Shown: piece after piece, positions 54,880 through 64,000 of the stretch | How the letters are laid out: each line of letters opens with the position of its first letter | Numbering within the stretch: the stretch's first letter is position 1 | Assembly (NCBI RefSeq): GCF_900188455.1 | Contig: NZ_FZOL01000004.1 | Span: forward strand, 186,001 to 250,000 | Direction of reading: 5' to 3' | DNA from: Pseudomonas japonica | GTDB taxonomy: Bacteria > Pseudomonadota > Gammaproteobacteria > Pseudomonadales > Pseudomonadaceae | Length of the DNA stretch: 64,000 bases | The notes under the pieces: generated by a model | Databases searched by the model: none | What the model was told of the DNA's origin: nothing | What the model saw: only the letters and a program-made list of their open reading frames with translations | Made by a program: the position numbers and the translations under genes

Positions 54880-56529
54880 ATGACTAGTTTGCATGCCGAC
54901 GAGGCCTTTCTCGGCCACTACCAGTTGAATCACGACCCCTTCGCCGCGCGCGTGCCGGGGTTCAAGTTCTTCCCCGCCCAGCGCAAGCCGGTGCTGGGGC
55001 AACTGCATCACCTCGCCCGCTACAGCCAGCTGCTGCTGGTGGTGACGGGGCCGCAGGGCAGCGGCAAGACCCTGCTGCGCCAGGCGCTGGTGGCCAGCAC
55101 CAACAAGCAGTCGGTGCAGAGCGTGGTGATTTCCGCCCGTGGCGCCAGCGATGCCGCCGGTGTGCTGGCCCAGGCGGCGCAGTCGCTGAACGTGGCCAAG
55201 GCCGAAGTCCCGGCAATCCTGTCGCAGGTGGTCCAGCTCGGTCTGACCGGCCAGGAAGTCTATCTGCTGGTCGACGATGCGGAACAACTGGGCGAATCGG
55301 CGCTCCAAGCGTTGCTGGAACTGGCGGCGGGCACCGCTGAAGGTCGCCCGCACGTGTTCCTGTTCGGCGAGCCATCGCTGATCACCAGCCTGGACGGGCT
55401 GGAGATCGAGGAAGAGCGCTTCCACGTCATCGAACTGCAGCCCTACAGCGAAGACGAGACCCGGGAATACCTGGAGCAGCGTCTGGAAGGCGCGGGACGC
55501 GGCATCGAAGTGTTCACCGCCGAGCAGATCGCCGACATCCAGCAAAACTCCGAAGGCTGGCCCGGGAACATCAACCAGGTCGCCCGCGATACCTTGATCG
55601 AAGCCATGATCGCCAGCCGCTCGACGGTGAAGCGACCATCAGTGGGGTTCTCTATGCCGAAGAAACATGTGCTGGCGCTGTCCGCCGTGGTGATTGTCGC
55701 CGTCGGTGCCGCCGTGCTGATGCCGAAGAAGGGCGACCAGCCGAAGACCGGCGCACCCGCCGAGCAGGCGCAATTGCCGCTGGGCCAGGGCCAGCCGGGC
55801 AACGCGCAGTCGAACAATGGCGGTCCGGCTATCGAATTCGCCGGCTCGTCGCAGCCGATGCCGCTGCCACTGGTGGGGCAGTCCCAGCCGGTGATGCGCG
55901 GTCCGCTGGCGGAAGCCGCGGGCATGAACGAGGGTGAGGAAGGCGGTCCGGCCGGCAATACCGCGCTGCAGCCTCCCACCGTGACCACCACCGCGCCGCC
56001 GGAAGGCGCCACGGCCGGTCCTGCACCGACTCCGGCGCAGCCGATCCAGCCGGCGCAGACCCTGGCCTCCGCACAGCCGGTTGCACCGGTTCATCAACCT
56101 GCCGCACCTGTCGCCAGCAAGCCGGTTGCACCTGCGCCGAAGCCGGCGGAAGTGGCTGTCGCCAAGCCGGTCGCTCCGGTAGCCAAGCCAGTGGAAAAAC
56201 CGGCCGCCAAACCGGCTGCCGCTCCTGCCGGCGGAACCTCGGGTGGTGGCTGGTATGCCGCGCAGGCACCGGGCAATTACGTGGTGCAGATCCTCGGCAC
56301 CAGCTCCGAGGCCACGGCCCAGGCCTACGTGAAGGCTCAGGGTGGCGACTATCGCTACTTCAAGAAAAACCTCCAGGGCAAGCCGCTGTATGTCATCACC
56401 TACGGCAGTTTCTCCAGTCGCGATGCTGCACTGAATGCCATCAAGGCCTTGCCAGCCAAGGTCCAGGCTGGTAAACCTTGGCCTCGCACTGTCGCAAGCG
56501 TCCAACAAGAGCTCGCTGCGACGCGCTGA
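54880..56529 (+). CDS. DamX-like AAA ATPase with C-terminal SPOR domain
   Basis: 549 residues. An N-terminal cytoplasmic ATPase part (FLGHYQLNHDPFAARVPGFKFFPA; Walker A GPQGSGKTLL at 57-66; VYLLVDDAEQLG Walker B) resembles general secretion/ExeA-type ATPases. A transmembrane helix lies at about 263-281 (LALSAVVIVAVGAAVLM). About 180 Pro/Ala/Lys-rich residues follow, then a SPOR domain at about 467-545 (NYVVQILGTSSEATAQAYVKAQ). In E. coli DamX has the helix and SPOR part; here the ATPase is joined. Septal localisation is likely. Sits downstream of aroB, as damX does in enterobacteria. Confidence 0.88.
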   Translation: MTSLHADEAFLGHYQLNHDPFAARVPGFKFFPAQRKPVLGQLHHLARYSQLLLVVTGPQGSGKTLLRQALVASTNKQSVQSVVISARGASDAAGVLAQAAQSLNVAKAEVPAILSQVVQLGLTGQEVYLLVDDAEQLGESALQALLELAAGTAEGRPHVFLFGEPSLITSLDGLEIEEERFHVIELQPYSEDETREYLEQRLEGAGRGIEVFTAEQIADIQQNSEGWPGNINQVARDTLIEAMIASRSTVKRPSVGFSMPKKHVLALSAVVIVAVGAAVLMPKKGDQPKTGAPAEQAQLPLGQGQPGNAQSNNGGPAIEFAGSSQPMPLPLVGQSQPVMRGPLAEAAGMNEGEEGGPAGNTALQPPTVTTTAPPEGATAGPAPTPAQPIQPAQTLASAQPVAPVHQPAAPVASKPVAPAPKPAEVAVAKPVAPVAKPVEKPAAKPAAAPAGGTSGGGWYAAQAPGNYVVQILGTSSEATAQAYVKAQGGDYRYFKKNLQGKPLYVITYGSFSSRDAALNAIKALPAKVQAGKPWPRTVASVQQELAATR

Positions 56530-56593
56530 TAAATAGCCTGATCCAGGTGGCATCCTACCCCCGCCACCTGATCAACCTCTGAATTCACAGGCA

Positions 56594-56623
56594 GCCTGCT
56601 GTGCAAATGCGCGGCAGGCTTTT
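56594..56623 (+). terminator. terminator after the DamX-like gene
   Basis: GCCTGC (56594-56599) and GCAGGC (56614-56619) enclose a weaker inner stem (TGTGC/GCGCG around AAAT), then TTTT. Confidence 0.75.
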
Positions 56624-56790
56624 CTGTCCCAGACTGCCGGCCACAAGCCCGTCTTGCAGTCATGGCTGAAACGCTTCAGACTCAAGCCAAGTCGTTACCA
56701 CGACACTCGCTTAAAAACATTCAAAAATGCGACATAGATTTTCGATGATTCGTCATCAAATTTGTGGGCTTCCCTGTCGCTGTGCAACAA

Positions 56791-56806
56791 TGGCACCCGT
56801 ATTGCC
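56791..56806 (+). promoter_or_regulatory. candidate sigma-54 (-24/-12) promoter of gltB
   Basis: TGGCAC at 56791-56796, exactly 5 nt, TTGC at 56802-56805 (then C): an exact fit to TGGCAC-N5-TTGC. It lies 95 nt before the gltB start in the only intergenic region that could hold the promoter. Confidence 0.6.
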
Positions 56807-56900
56807 CCCGCAAAGCTGGCGTTCGTTCGGCGTGGATGGTAAGTGGTTGAATTAAAAGAGATTTGCCTACTTGAGAGGCGAACCTGGTGAGAAAGTGTCT

Positions 56901-59900
56901 ATGAAAACAGGTCTGTACCATCCCGAAGAGTTCAAGGACAACTGTGGATTCGGTCTGATCGCCCACATGACGGGCGAGCCCAGCCACCACCTTTTGACAA
57001 CGGCTATCGAAGCCCTGACCTGCATGACCCACCGCGGCGGCATCAACGCCGACGGCAAGACCGGTGACGGTTGCGGTCTGCTGATGCAGAAGCCTGATGC
57101 GTTCCTGCGCGCCATCGCCAAGGAAACCTTCAGCACCGAACTGCCGAAGCAATACGCCGTGGGCATGGTGTTCTTCAACCAGGACAGCGCCAAGGCCGAA
57201 GCCGCGCGCGAAAACATGAACCGCGAGATCCTCGCCGCTGGCCTGCAACTGGTGGGCTGGCGCAAGGTGCCGATCGACACCAGCGTCCTCGGCCGCCTGG
57301 CCCTGGAGCGTCTGCCGCAGATCGAGCAGGTGTTCATCGGCGGCGAAGGCCTGAGCGATCAGGAATTCGCCATCAAGCTGTTCAGTTCCCGTCGCCGTTC
57401 CTCGGTGGCCAACGCCGAAGACAGCGACCACTACATCTGCAGCTTTTCGCACAAGACCATCATCTATAAAGGCCTGATGATGCCGGCGGACCTCGCCGCC
57501 TTCTATCCGGACCTGGGGGACGAGCGCCTGCAGACCGCGATCTGCGTGTTCCACCAGCGCTTCTCCACCAACACCCTGCCGAAATGGCCGCTGGCGCAGC
57601 CGTTCCGCTTCCTCGCCCACAACGGCGAGATCAACACCATCACCGGTAACCGCAACTGGGCCCAGGCTCGTCGCACCAAGTTCGCCAACGAACTGATCCC
57701 GGACCTGGAAGAGCTCGGCCCGCTGGTCAACCGCGTGGGTTCCGACTCGTCCTCGATGGACAACATGCTCGAACTGATGGTCACCGGCGGCATCGACCTG
57801 TTCCGTGGCGTGCGGATGATCATTCCGCCGGCCTGGCAGAACGTCGAGACCATGGACGCCGACCTGCGCTCCTTCTACGAATACAACTCCATGCACATGG
57901 AGGCGTGGGACGGCCCGGCTGGCGTGGTGATGACCGAAGGTCGTCACGCGGTCTGCCTGCTCGACCGCAACGGCCTGCGCCCGGCGCGCTGGGTCACCAC
58001 CAAGAACGGCTACATCACCCTGGCCTCTGAAATCGGCGTGTGGAACTACAAGCCGGAAGACGTCATCGCCAAGGGCCGCGTGGGCCCGGGCCAGATCTTC
58101 GCCGTCGACACCGAGACTGGCCAGATCCTCGATACCAACGCGATCGACGACCGCCTGAAGTCGCGTCACCCGTACAAGCGCTGGCTGCGCCAGAATGCCC
58201 TGCGCATCCAGGCCGACCTGAGCGACGACCAGGGCGTGGCCAGCTACGACGCCGACCAGCTCAAGCAATACATGAAGATGTTCCAGGTCACCTTCGAAGA
58301 GCGTGACCAGGTCCTGCGTCCGCTCGGCGAGCAAGGCCAGGAAGCGGTCGGCTCGATGGGCGACGACACGCCGATGGCGATCCTCTCGCAGCGCGTGCGT
58401 TCGACCTACGACTACTTCCGCCAGCAGTTCGCCCAGGTGACCAACCCGCCGATCGATCCGCTGCGCGAAGCCATCGTCATGTCGCTGGAGATCTGCCTCG
58501 GTGCCGAGCGCAACATCTTCCAGGAGTCCCCGGAGCACGCCTCGCGGGTGATCCTCAGCTCGCCGGTGATCTCGCCGGCCAAGTGGCGTTCGTTGATGAA
58601 CCTCGACCGTCCAGGCTTCGAGCGTCATGTCATCGACCTCAACTATGAAGAAAGCCTGGGTCTGGAAGCTGCCGTGCGCAGCGTCGCCGACCAGGCCGAA
58701 GAAGCCGTGCGCGCGGGCAAGACCCTGCTGGTGCTGAGCGACCGTCATATTGCCCCGGGCAAGCTGCCGGTCCACGCTTCGCTGGCCGTCGGCGCGGTAC
58801 ACCACCGCCTGACCGAAAAAGGCCTGCGTTGCGACAGCAACATCCTCGTCGAAACCGCGACTGCCCGTGACCCGCATCACTTCGCCGTGCTGCTCGGCTT
58901 CGGCGCCTCGGCGGTGTACCCGTACCTGGCCTACGAAGTGCTGGCCGACCTGATCCGCACCGGCGAAGTGCTGGGCGATCTGGACGAAGTCTTCAAGTAC
59001 TACCGCAAGGGCATCTCCAAGGGCCTGCTGAAGATCCTGTCGAAGATGGGCATCTCCACCATCGGCTCGTACCGCGGCGCGCAGCTGTTCGAAGCGGTCG
59101 GCCTGTCCGAGGAAGTGGTCAACCTGAGCTTCCGTGGCGTCCCGAGCCGCCTGAAAGGCGCGCGCTTCGTCGACATCGAGAGCGAGCAGAAGCTGCTCGC
59201 CGCCGAAGCCTGGAGCGCGCGCAAGCCGATCCAGCAGGGTGGCCTGCTGAAGTTCGTCCACGGTGGCGAATACCACGCCTACAACCCGGACGTGGTCAAC
59301 ACCCTGCAAGCCGCCGTGCAGCAGGGCGACTACGAGAAATTCAAGGAATACACCGCGCTGGTGGACAACCGTCCAGTGTCGATGATCCGCGACCTGCTCA
59401 AGGTCAAGACCGCCGACCAGGCCCTGGACCTCAGCGAAATCGAACCGCTGCAAGCCATCCTGCAGCGCTTCGACTCCGCCGGTATCTCCCTCGGCGCGCT
59501 GTCACCGGAGGCCCACGAAGCACTGGCCGAGGCGATGAACCGCCTGGGCGCGCGCTCCAACTCCGGTGAGGGCGGTGAAGATCCGTCGCGCTACGGCACC
59601 ATCCGCAGCTCGAAGATCAAGCAGGTCGCCACCGGCCGCTTCGGCGTCACCCCGGAATACCTGGTCAACGCCGAAGTGCTGCAGATCAAGGTGGCCCAGG
59701 GCGCCAAGCCGGGCGAGGGCGGCCAGCTGCCAGGCGGCAAGGTCAACGGCCTGATCGCCAAGCTGCGTTACGCGGTACCGGGCGTGACCCTGATCTCGCC
59801 ACCGCCGCACCACGACATCTACTCGATCGAAGACCTGTCGCAGCTGATCTTCGACCTCAAGCAGGTCAACCCGCAGGCGCTGGTCTCGGTCAAGCTGGTG

Positions 59901-61346
59901 GCGGAAGCCGGTGTCGGCACCATCGCCGCCGGTGTGGCCAAGGCCTATGCCGACCTCATCACCATCTCCGGTTATGACGGCGGTACCGGCGCTTCGCCGC
60001 TGACCTCGATCAAGTACGCCGGCGCCCCGTGGGAACTGGGCCTGGCCGAGACCCACCAGACCCTGCGCGGCAACGACCTGCGCGGCAAGGTCCGGGTGCA
60101 GACCGACGGCGGCCTGAAGACCGGCCTCGACGTGATCAAGGCGGCCATCCTCGGCGCCGAAAGCTTCGGCTTCGGCACCGCGCCGATGATCGCCCTGGGC
60201 TGCAAGTACCTGCGCATCTGCCACCTGAACAACTGCGCCACCGGCGTAGCCACCCAGAACGACAAGCTGCGCAAGGACCACTACATCGGTACCGTCGACA
60301 TGGTGGTGAACTTCTTCACCTACGTCGCCGAGGAAACCCGTGAATGGCTGGCCAGGCTGGGCGTGCGCAGCCTCGGCGAGCTGATCGGGCGGACCGACCT
60401 GCTGGAAATGCTCCCGGGTGAAACCGAGAAGCAGAAACACCTCGACCTCAGCCCGCTGCTGGGCAGCTCGCACGTGCCGGCCGACAAGCCGCAGTTCTGC
60501 GAGGTCGACCGCAACCCGCCATTCGACAAGGGCGTGCTGGCCGAGAAGATGGTGCAGATGGCCCTGCCGGCCATCCGCGATCTGAGCGGCGGCGAGTTCG
60601 AACTGGATATCTGCAACTGCGACCGTTCCATCGGCGCGCGGATTTCCGGCGAGATCGCCCGTCTGCACGGCAACCAGGGCATGGCCAAGGCGCCGATCAC
60701 CTTCCGCTTCAAGGGCACCGCGGGCCAGAGCTTCGGCGTGTGGAACGCCGGTGGCCTGCACATGCACCTGGAAGGCGACGCCAACGACTACGTCGGCAAG
60801 GGCATGACCGGTGGCAAGCTGACCATCGTGCCACCTGCCGGCAGCCCGTTCGCCACCCAGGACAGCGCCATTGTCGGCAACACCTGCCTGTACGGTGCCA
60901 CTGGCGGCAAGCTGTTCGCCGCCGGCACCGCGGGCGAGCGTTTCGCGGTGCGCAACTCCGGTGCCCACGCCATCGTCGAAGGCACTGGCGATCACTGCTG
61001 CGAATACATGACCGGTGGTTTTGTCTGCGTTCTGGGCAAGACCGGCTACAACTTCGGCTCCGGCATGACGGGCGGTTTCGCCTACGTGCTGGACATGGAC
61101 AACAGCTTCGTCGACAAGCTGAACCATGAACTGGTGGAAATCCAGCGGATCACCGGCGAGGCGATGGAGGCTTACCGCAGCCATCTGCACCGCGTGCTGA
61201 CCGAGTACGTCGAAGAGACCGGTAGTGAATGGGGCCGTGAGCTCTGGGAAAACCTGGACGACTACGTGCGTCGCTTCTGGCTGGTCAAGCCGAAGGCGGC
61301 GAGCCTGAAGAACCTGTTGTCCAGCACCCGGGCCAACCCGCAATAA
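56901..61346 (+). CDS. gltB: glutamate synthase (NADPH), large subunit
   Basis: 1481 residues. The propeptide [14 protein letters not shown] is expected to be removed to expose Cys15, the N-terminal nucleophile of the glutamine amidotransferase ([16 protein letters not shown]). The central and FMN domains follow ([36 protein letters not shown]), with 3Fe-4S cysteines in [19 protein letters not shown], and the C-terminal beta-helix with repeated glycines. With GltD it makes two glutamates from glutamine and 2-oxoglutarate. The start ATG 56901 leaves an open frame upstream to 56871 without function. Confidence 0.98.
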   Translation: MKTGLYHPEEFKDNCGFGLIAHMTGEPSHHLLTTAIEALTCMTHRGGINADGKTGDGCGLLMQKPDAFLRAIAKETFSTELPKQYAVGMVFFNQDSAKAEAARENMNREILAAGLQLVGWRKVPIDTSVLGRLALERLPQIEQVFIGGEGLSDQEFAIKLFSSRRRSSVANAEDSDHYICSFSHKTIIYKGLMMPADLAAFYPDLGDERLQTAICVFHQRFSTNTLPKWPLAQPFRFLAHNGEINTITGNRNWAQARRTKFANELIPDLEELGPLVNRVGSDSSSMDNMLELMVTGGIDLFRGVRMIIPPAWQNVETMDADLRSFYEYNSMHMEAWDGPAGVVMTEGRHAVCLLDRNGLRPARWVTTKNGYITLASEIGVWNYKPEDVIAKGRVGPGQIFAVDTETGQILDTNAIDDRLKSRHPYKRWLRQNALRIQADLSDDQGVASYDADQLKQYMKMFQVTFEERDQVLRPLGEQGQEAVGSMGDDTPMAILSQRVRSTYDYFRQQFAQVTNPPIDPLREAIVMSLEICLGAERNIFQESPEHASRVILSSPVISPAKWRSLMNLDRPGFERHVIDLNYEESLGLEAAVRSVADQAEEAVRAGKTLLVLSDRHIAPGKLPVHASLAVGAVHHRLTEKGLRCDSNILVETATARDPHHFAVLLGFGASAVYPYLAYEVLADLIRTGEVLGDLDEVFKYYRKGISKGLLKILSKMGISTIGSYRGAQLFEAVGLSEEVVNLSFRGVPSRLKGARFVDIESEQKLLAAEAWSARKPIQQGGLLKFVHGGEYHAYNPDVVNTLQAAVQQGDYEKFKEYTALVDNRPVSMIRDLLKVKTADQALDLSEIEPLQAILQRFDSAGISLGALSPEAHEALAEAMNRLGARSNSGEGGEDPSRYGTIRSSKIKQVATGRFGVTPEYLVNAEVLQIKVAQGAKPGEGGQLPGGKVNGLIAKLRYAVPGVTLISPPPHHDIYSIEDLSQLIFDLKQVNPQALVSVKLVAEAGVGTIAAGVAKAYADLITISGYDGGTGASPLTSIKYAGAPWELGLAETHQTLRGNDLRGKVRVQTDGGLKTGLDVIKAAILGAESFGFGTAPMIALGCKYLRICHLNNCATGVATQNDKLRKDHYIGTVDMVVNFFTYVAEETREWLARLGVRSLGELIGRTDLLEMLPGETEKQKHLDLSPLLGSSHVPADKPQFCEVDRNPPFDKGVLAEKMVQMALPAIRDLSGGEFELDICNCDRSIGARISGEIARLHGNQGMAKAPITFRFKGTAGQSFGVWNAGGLHMHLEGDANDYVGKGMTGGKLTIVPPAGSPFATQDSAIVGNTCLYGATGGKLFAAGTAGERFAVRNSGAHAIVEGTGDHCCEYMTGGFVCVLGKTGYNFGSGMTGGFAYVLDMDNSFVDKLNHELVEIQRITGEAMEAYRSHLHRVLTEYVEETGSEWGRELWENLDDYVRRFWLVKPKAASLKNLLSSTRANPQ

Positions 61347-61436
61347 CGCAGTTGCAAGCGGCGACCTCGCCCTGCGCGAGGCTCGCCGGCTAAACGTGAT
61401 CGTCTGGCAGCTTGCAGCGTGAAGCTCGCAACTGCG
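61347..61436. repeat. structured REP-like spacer between gltB and gltD
   Basis: CGCAGTTGC (61347-61355) and GCAACTGCG (61428-61436) are perfect complements framing the spacer. An inner hairpin GGCGACCTCGC...GCGAGGCTCGCC (61360-61387) and a CTTGCAGCGTGAAGCTC stretch resemble other Pseudomonas REP types. It lies inside the operon, so it could set the GltB:GltD ratio or stabilise mRNA. Confidence 0.7.
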
Positions 61437-61451
61437 GTAAAGAGGTTTTGA

Positions 61452-62873
<1,422 letters not shown>

Positions 62874-62927
62874 TTTGCCGCCCGGGCACTACAACAAAAA
62901 CTATTGACCCAGGGCATCCTGATAGAC

Positions 62928-62957
62928 AAAAGGCACGGTAACCACCGTGCCTTTTCT
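62928..62957 (+). terminator. gltBD intrinsic terminator
   Basis: AAAGGCACGGT / ACCGTGCCTTT stem with a 4-nt loop, followed by a T-rich stretch. Confidence 0.9.
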
Positions 62958-63002
62958 TTGTCCGTCTGAGAAAATGCCCGCACTTTTTTTCCGGATGCCG
63001 AC

Positions 63003-64000
63003 ATGACTGCCTTGAAGAACGATCGTTTCCTGCGCGCCCTGCTCAAGCAACCCGTAGACGTCACCCCGGTGTGGATGATGCGCCAGGCCGGCCGCTACCT
63101 GCCGGAATACCGCGCCAGCCGCGCCAAGGCCGGTGATTTCATGAGCCTGTGCATGAACCCGCAGTTCGCCTGCGAAGTGACCCTGCAGCCGCTGGACCGC
63201 TACCCGCTGGACGCCGCGATCCTCTTCTCCGACATCCTCACCATTCCCGACGCCATGGGCCAGGGCCTGTACTTCGAGACCGGCGAAGGCCCGCGTTTCA
63301 AGAAAGTGGTGAGCACCCTGGCCGACATCGAGGCCCTGCCGATCCCAGATCCGCAAAAAGACCTCGGCTACGTCATGGACGCGGTCAGCACCATCCGCCG
63401 CGAACTGAACGGCCGCGTGCCGCTGATCGGTTTCTCCGGCAGCCCGTGGACCCTGGCCACCTACATGGTCGAAGGCGGCTCGTCGAAGGACTTCCGCAAG
63501 ACCAAGGCCATGCTCTACGACAACCCGCAGGCCATGCACCTGCTGCTGGACAAGCTGGCGCAGTCGGTCACGTCCTACCTCAACGGCCAGATCCAGGCCG
63601 GCGCGCAGGCGGTGCAGATCTTCGACACCTGGGGCGGCAACCTGTCGGCGGCGGCTTACCAGGAGTTCTCCCTGGCCTACATGCGCAAGATCGTCAGCGG
63701 CCTGATCCGCGAACACGACGGGCGCAAGGTGCCGGTGATCCTCTTCACCAAGAACGGCGGCCTGTGGCTGGAAAGCATCGCCGAAGCCGGTGCCGATGCA
63801 CTGGGTCTGGACTGGACCTGCGAGATCGGCGACGCCCGCCGCCGCGTGGGTGACAAGGTCGCCCTGCAGGGCAACATGGACCCGACCGTGCTCTACGCCA
63901 AGCCCGAGGCCATCCGCGCCGAAGTCGCGCGCATCCTCGCCAGCTACGGCCATGGCACTGGCCATGTGTTCAACCTCGGCCACGGCATCACCCCGGAAGT
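63003..64000 (+). CDS. hemE: uroporphyrinogen decarboxylase (3' end outside window)
   Basis: The frame starts at ATG 63003 ([36 protein letters not shown]) and stays open to the window end: 332 full codons of about 354. UROD signatures visible: the N-terminal [16 protein letters not shown] with the essential Arg, [12 protein letters not shown] with catalytic Asp, [22 protein letters not shown], and the late NLGHGITPE block. It removes four acetate carboxyls from uroporphyrinogen III in heme synthesis. It follows the gltD terminator by 45 nt and should have its own promoter. Confidence 0.97.
   Translation, partial: MTALKNDRFLRALLKQPVDVTPVWMMRQAGRYLPEYRASRAKAGDFMSLCMNPQFACEVTLQPLDRYPLDAAILFSDILTIPDAMGQGLYFETGEGPRFKKVVSTLADIEALPIPDPQKDLGYVMDAVSTIRRELNGRVPLIGFSGSPWTLATYMVEGGSSKDFRKTKAMLYDNPQAMHLLLDKLAQSVTSYLNGQIQAGAQAVQIFDTWGGNLSAAAYQEFSLAYMRKIVSGLIREHDGRKVPVILFTKNGGLWLESIAEAGADALGLDWTCEIGDARRRVGDKVALQGNMDPTVLYAKPEAIRAEVARILASYGHGTGHVFNLGHGITPE

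Larger units (their letters stand above)
56530..56900. other. 371-nt gap before gltB: terminator, upstream region and long leader
   Basis: It contains the terminator at 56594-56623 for the DamX-like gene and an AT-rich stretch around 56705-56765 with A-tracts. The exact sigma-54 match at 56791-56806 and a leader of about 80 nt follow. No riboswitch or small ORF is recognised. A possible NtrC-like upstream site was looked for and not convincingly found. Confidence 0.5.

Noticed and set aside
56740..56790. IHF or NtrC site for the gltB sigma-54 promoter
   Set aside because: ATCAAATTTGTG does not meet the WATCAANNNNTTR pattern, and no GCAC-N6-GGTGC-like site is convincing.

Overview
This window is ordinary high-GC chromosome of a Pseudomonas species. 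Gene content, gene order and the many REP/BIME palindromes between genes (variants of GTAGGAGCG...GGCTTGCCCGCGAA paired with GGACCGCAAAGCGGTCC) suggest the P. putida group. That assignment is inference from remembered synteny, not a search. I see no tRNA, rRNA, CRISPR array, insertion sequence, prophage or restriction/defence island. Codon use looks uniform, so I found no recently acquired island.

Layout. 1-4.5 kb: end of a LysR regulator, then an ECF sigma factor / FecR anti-sigma / FpvA-like TonB receptor set for iron-siderophore uptake with cell-surface signalling. 4.7-13.7 kb: ilvD, a DUF2867-like gene, a short orphan HicB-like protein, rlmI, an HDOD protein, mutM, ggt, a 2[4Fe-4S] ferredoxin and coaD. 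13.7-18.2 kb: GMC oxidoreductase + small Tat-signal protein + coniferyl-type aldehyde dehydrogenase, divergent from a TetR regulator. 18.3-23.6 kb: sulfurtransferase, YheT-like hydrolase, rsmD and a pair of M16 peptidases. 23.8-31.5 kb: ftsY-ftsE-ftsX, rpoH, mtgA, a DUF423 gene, thiS-thiG-trmB and a DUF3392 gene. 31.5-38.7 kb: hemW-rdgB-DUF4426-metW-metX, yggT-proC-yggS and an NlpC/P60 hydrolase. 38.8-46.8 kb: a TM2 protein, SPOR protein, argS, priA, rpmE, a secreted nuclease and short-form maeB. 46.9-56.5 kb: ponA divergent from a compact pilM-pilN-pilO/P-pilQ operon that runs into aroK-aroB and a DamX-like SPOR ATPase. 56.9-64 kb: gltB-gltD (glutamate synthase) and hemE, cut by the window end.

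Most operons are tightly coupled by 1-4 nt overlaps (ECF/FecR, ftsY-E-X, hemW-rdgB-DUF4426, the pil genes, the two M16 genes with rsmD, ferredoxin-ggt). BIMEs sit mainly at the 3' ends of genes.

The best leads are small-scale. An intrinsic terminator after rpmE lies inside the signal-peptide codons of the nuclease. rpmE has a candidate leader hairpin. PilO and PilP appear fused in one protein beside a minimal PilQ. The HicB-like protein is C-terminally short and has no HicA. A near-palindrome sits in the calB promoter region. There is an exact sigma-54 -24/-12 match before gltB and a sigma-E/AlgU-type match before rpoH. I did not find a wholly new multi-gene system.
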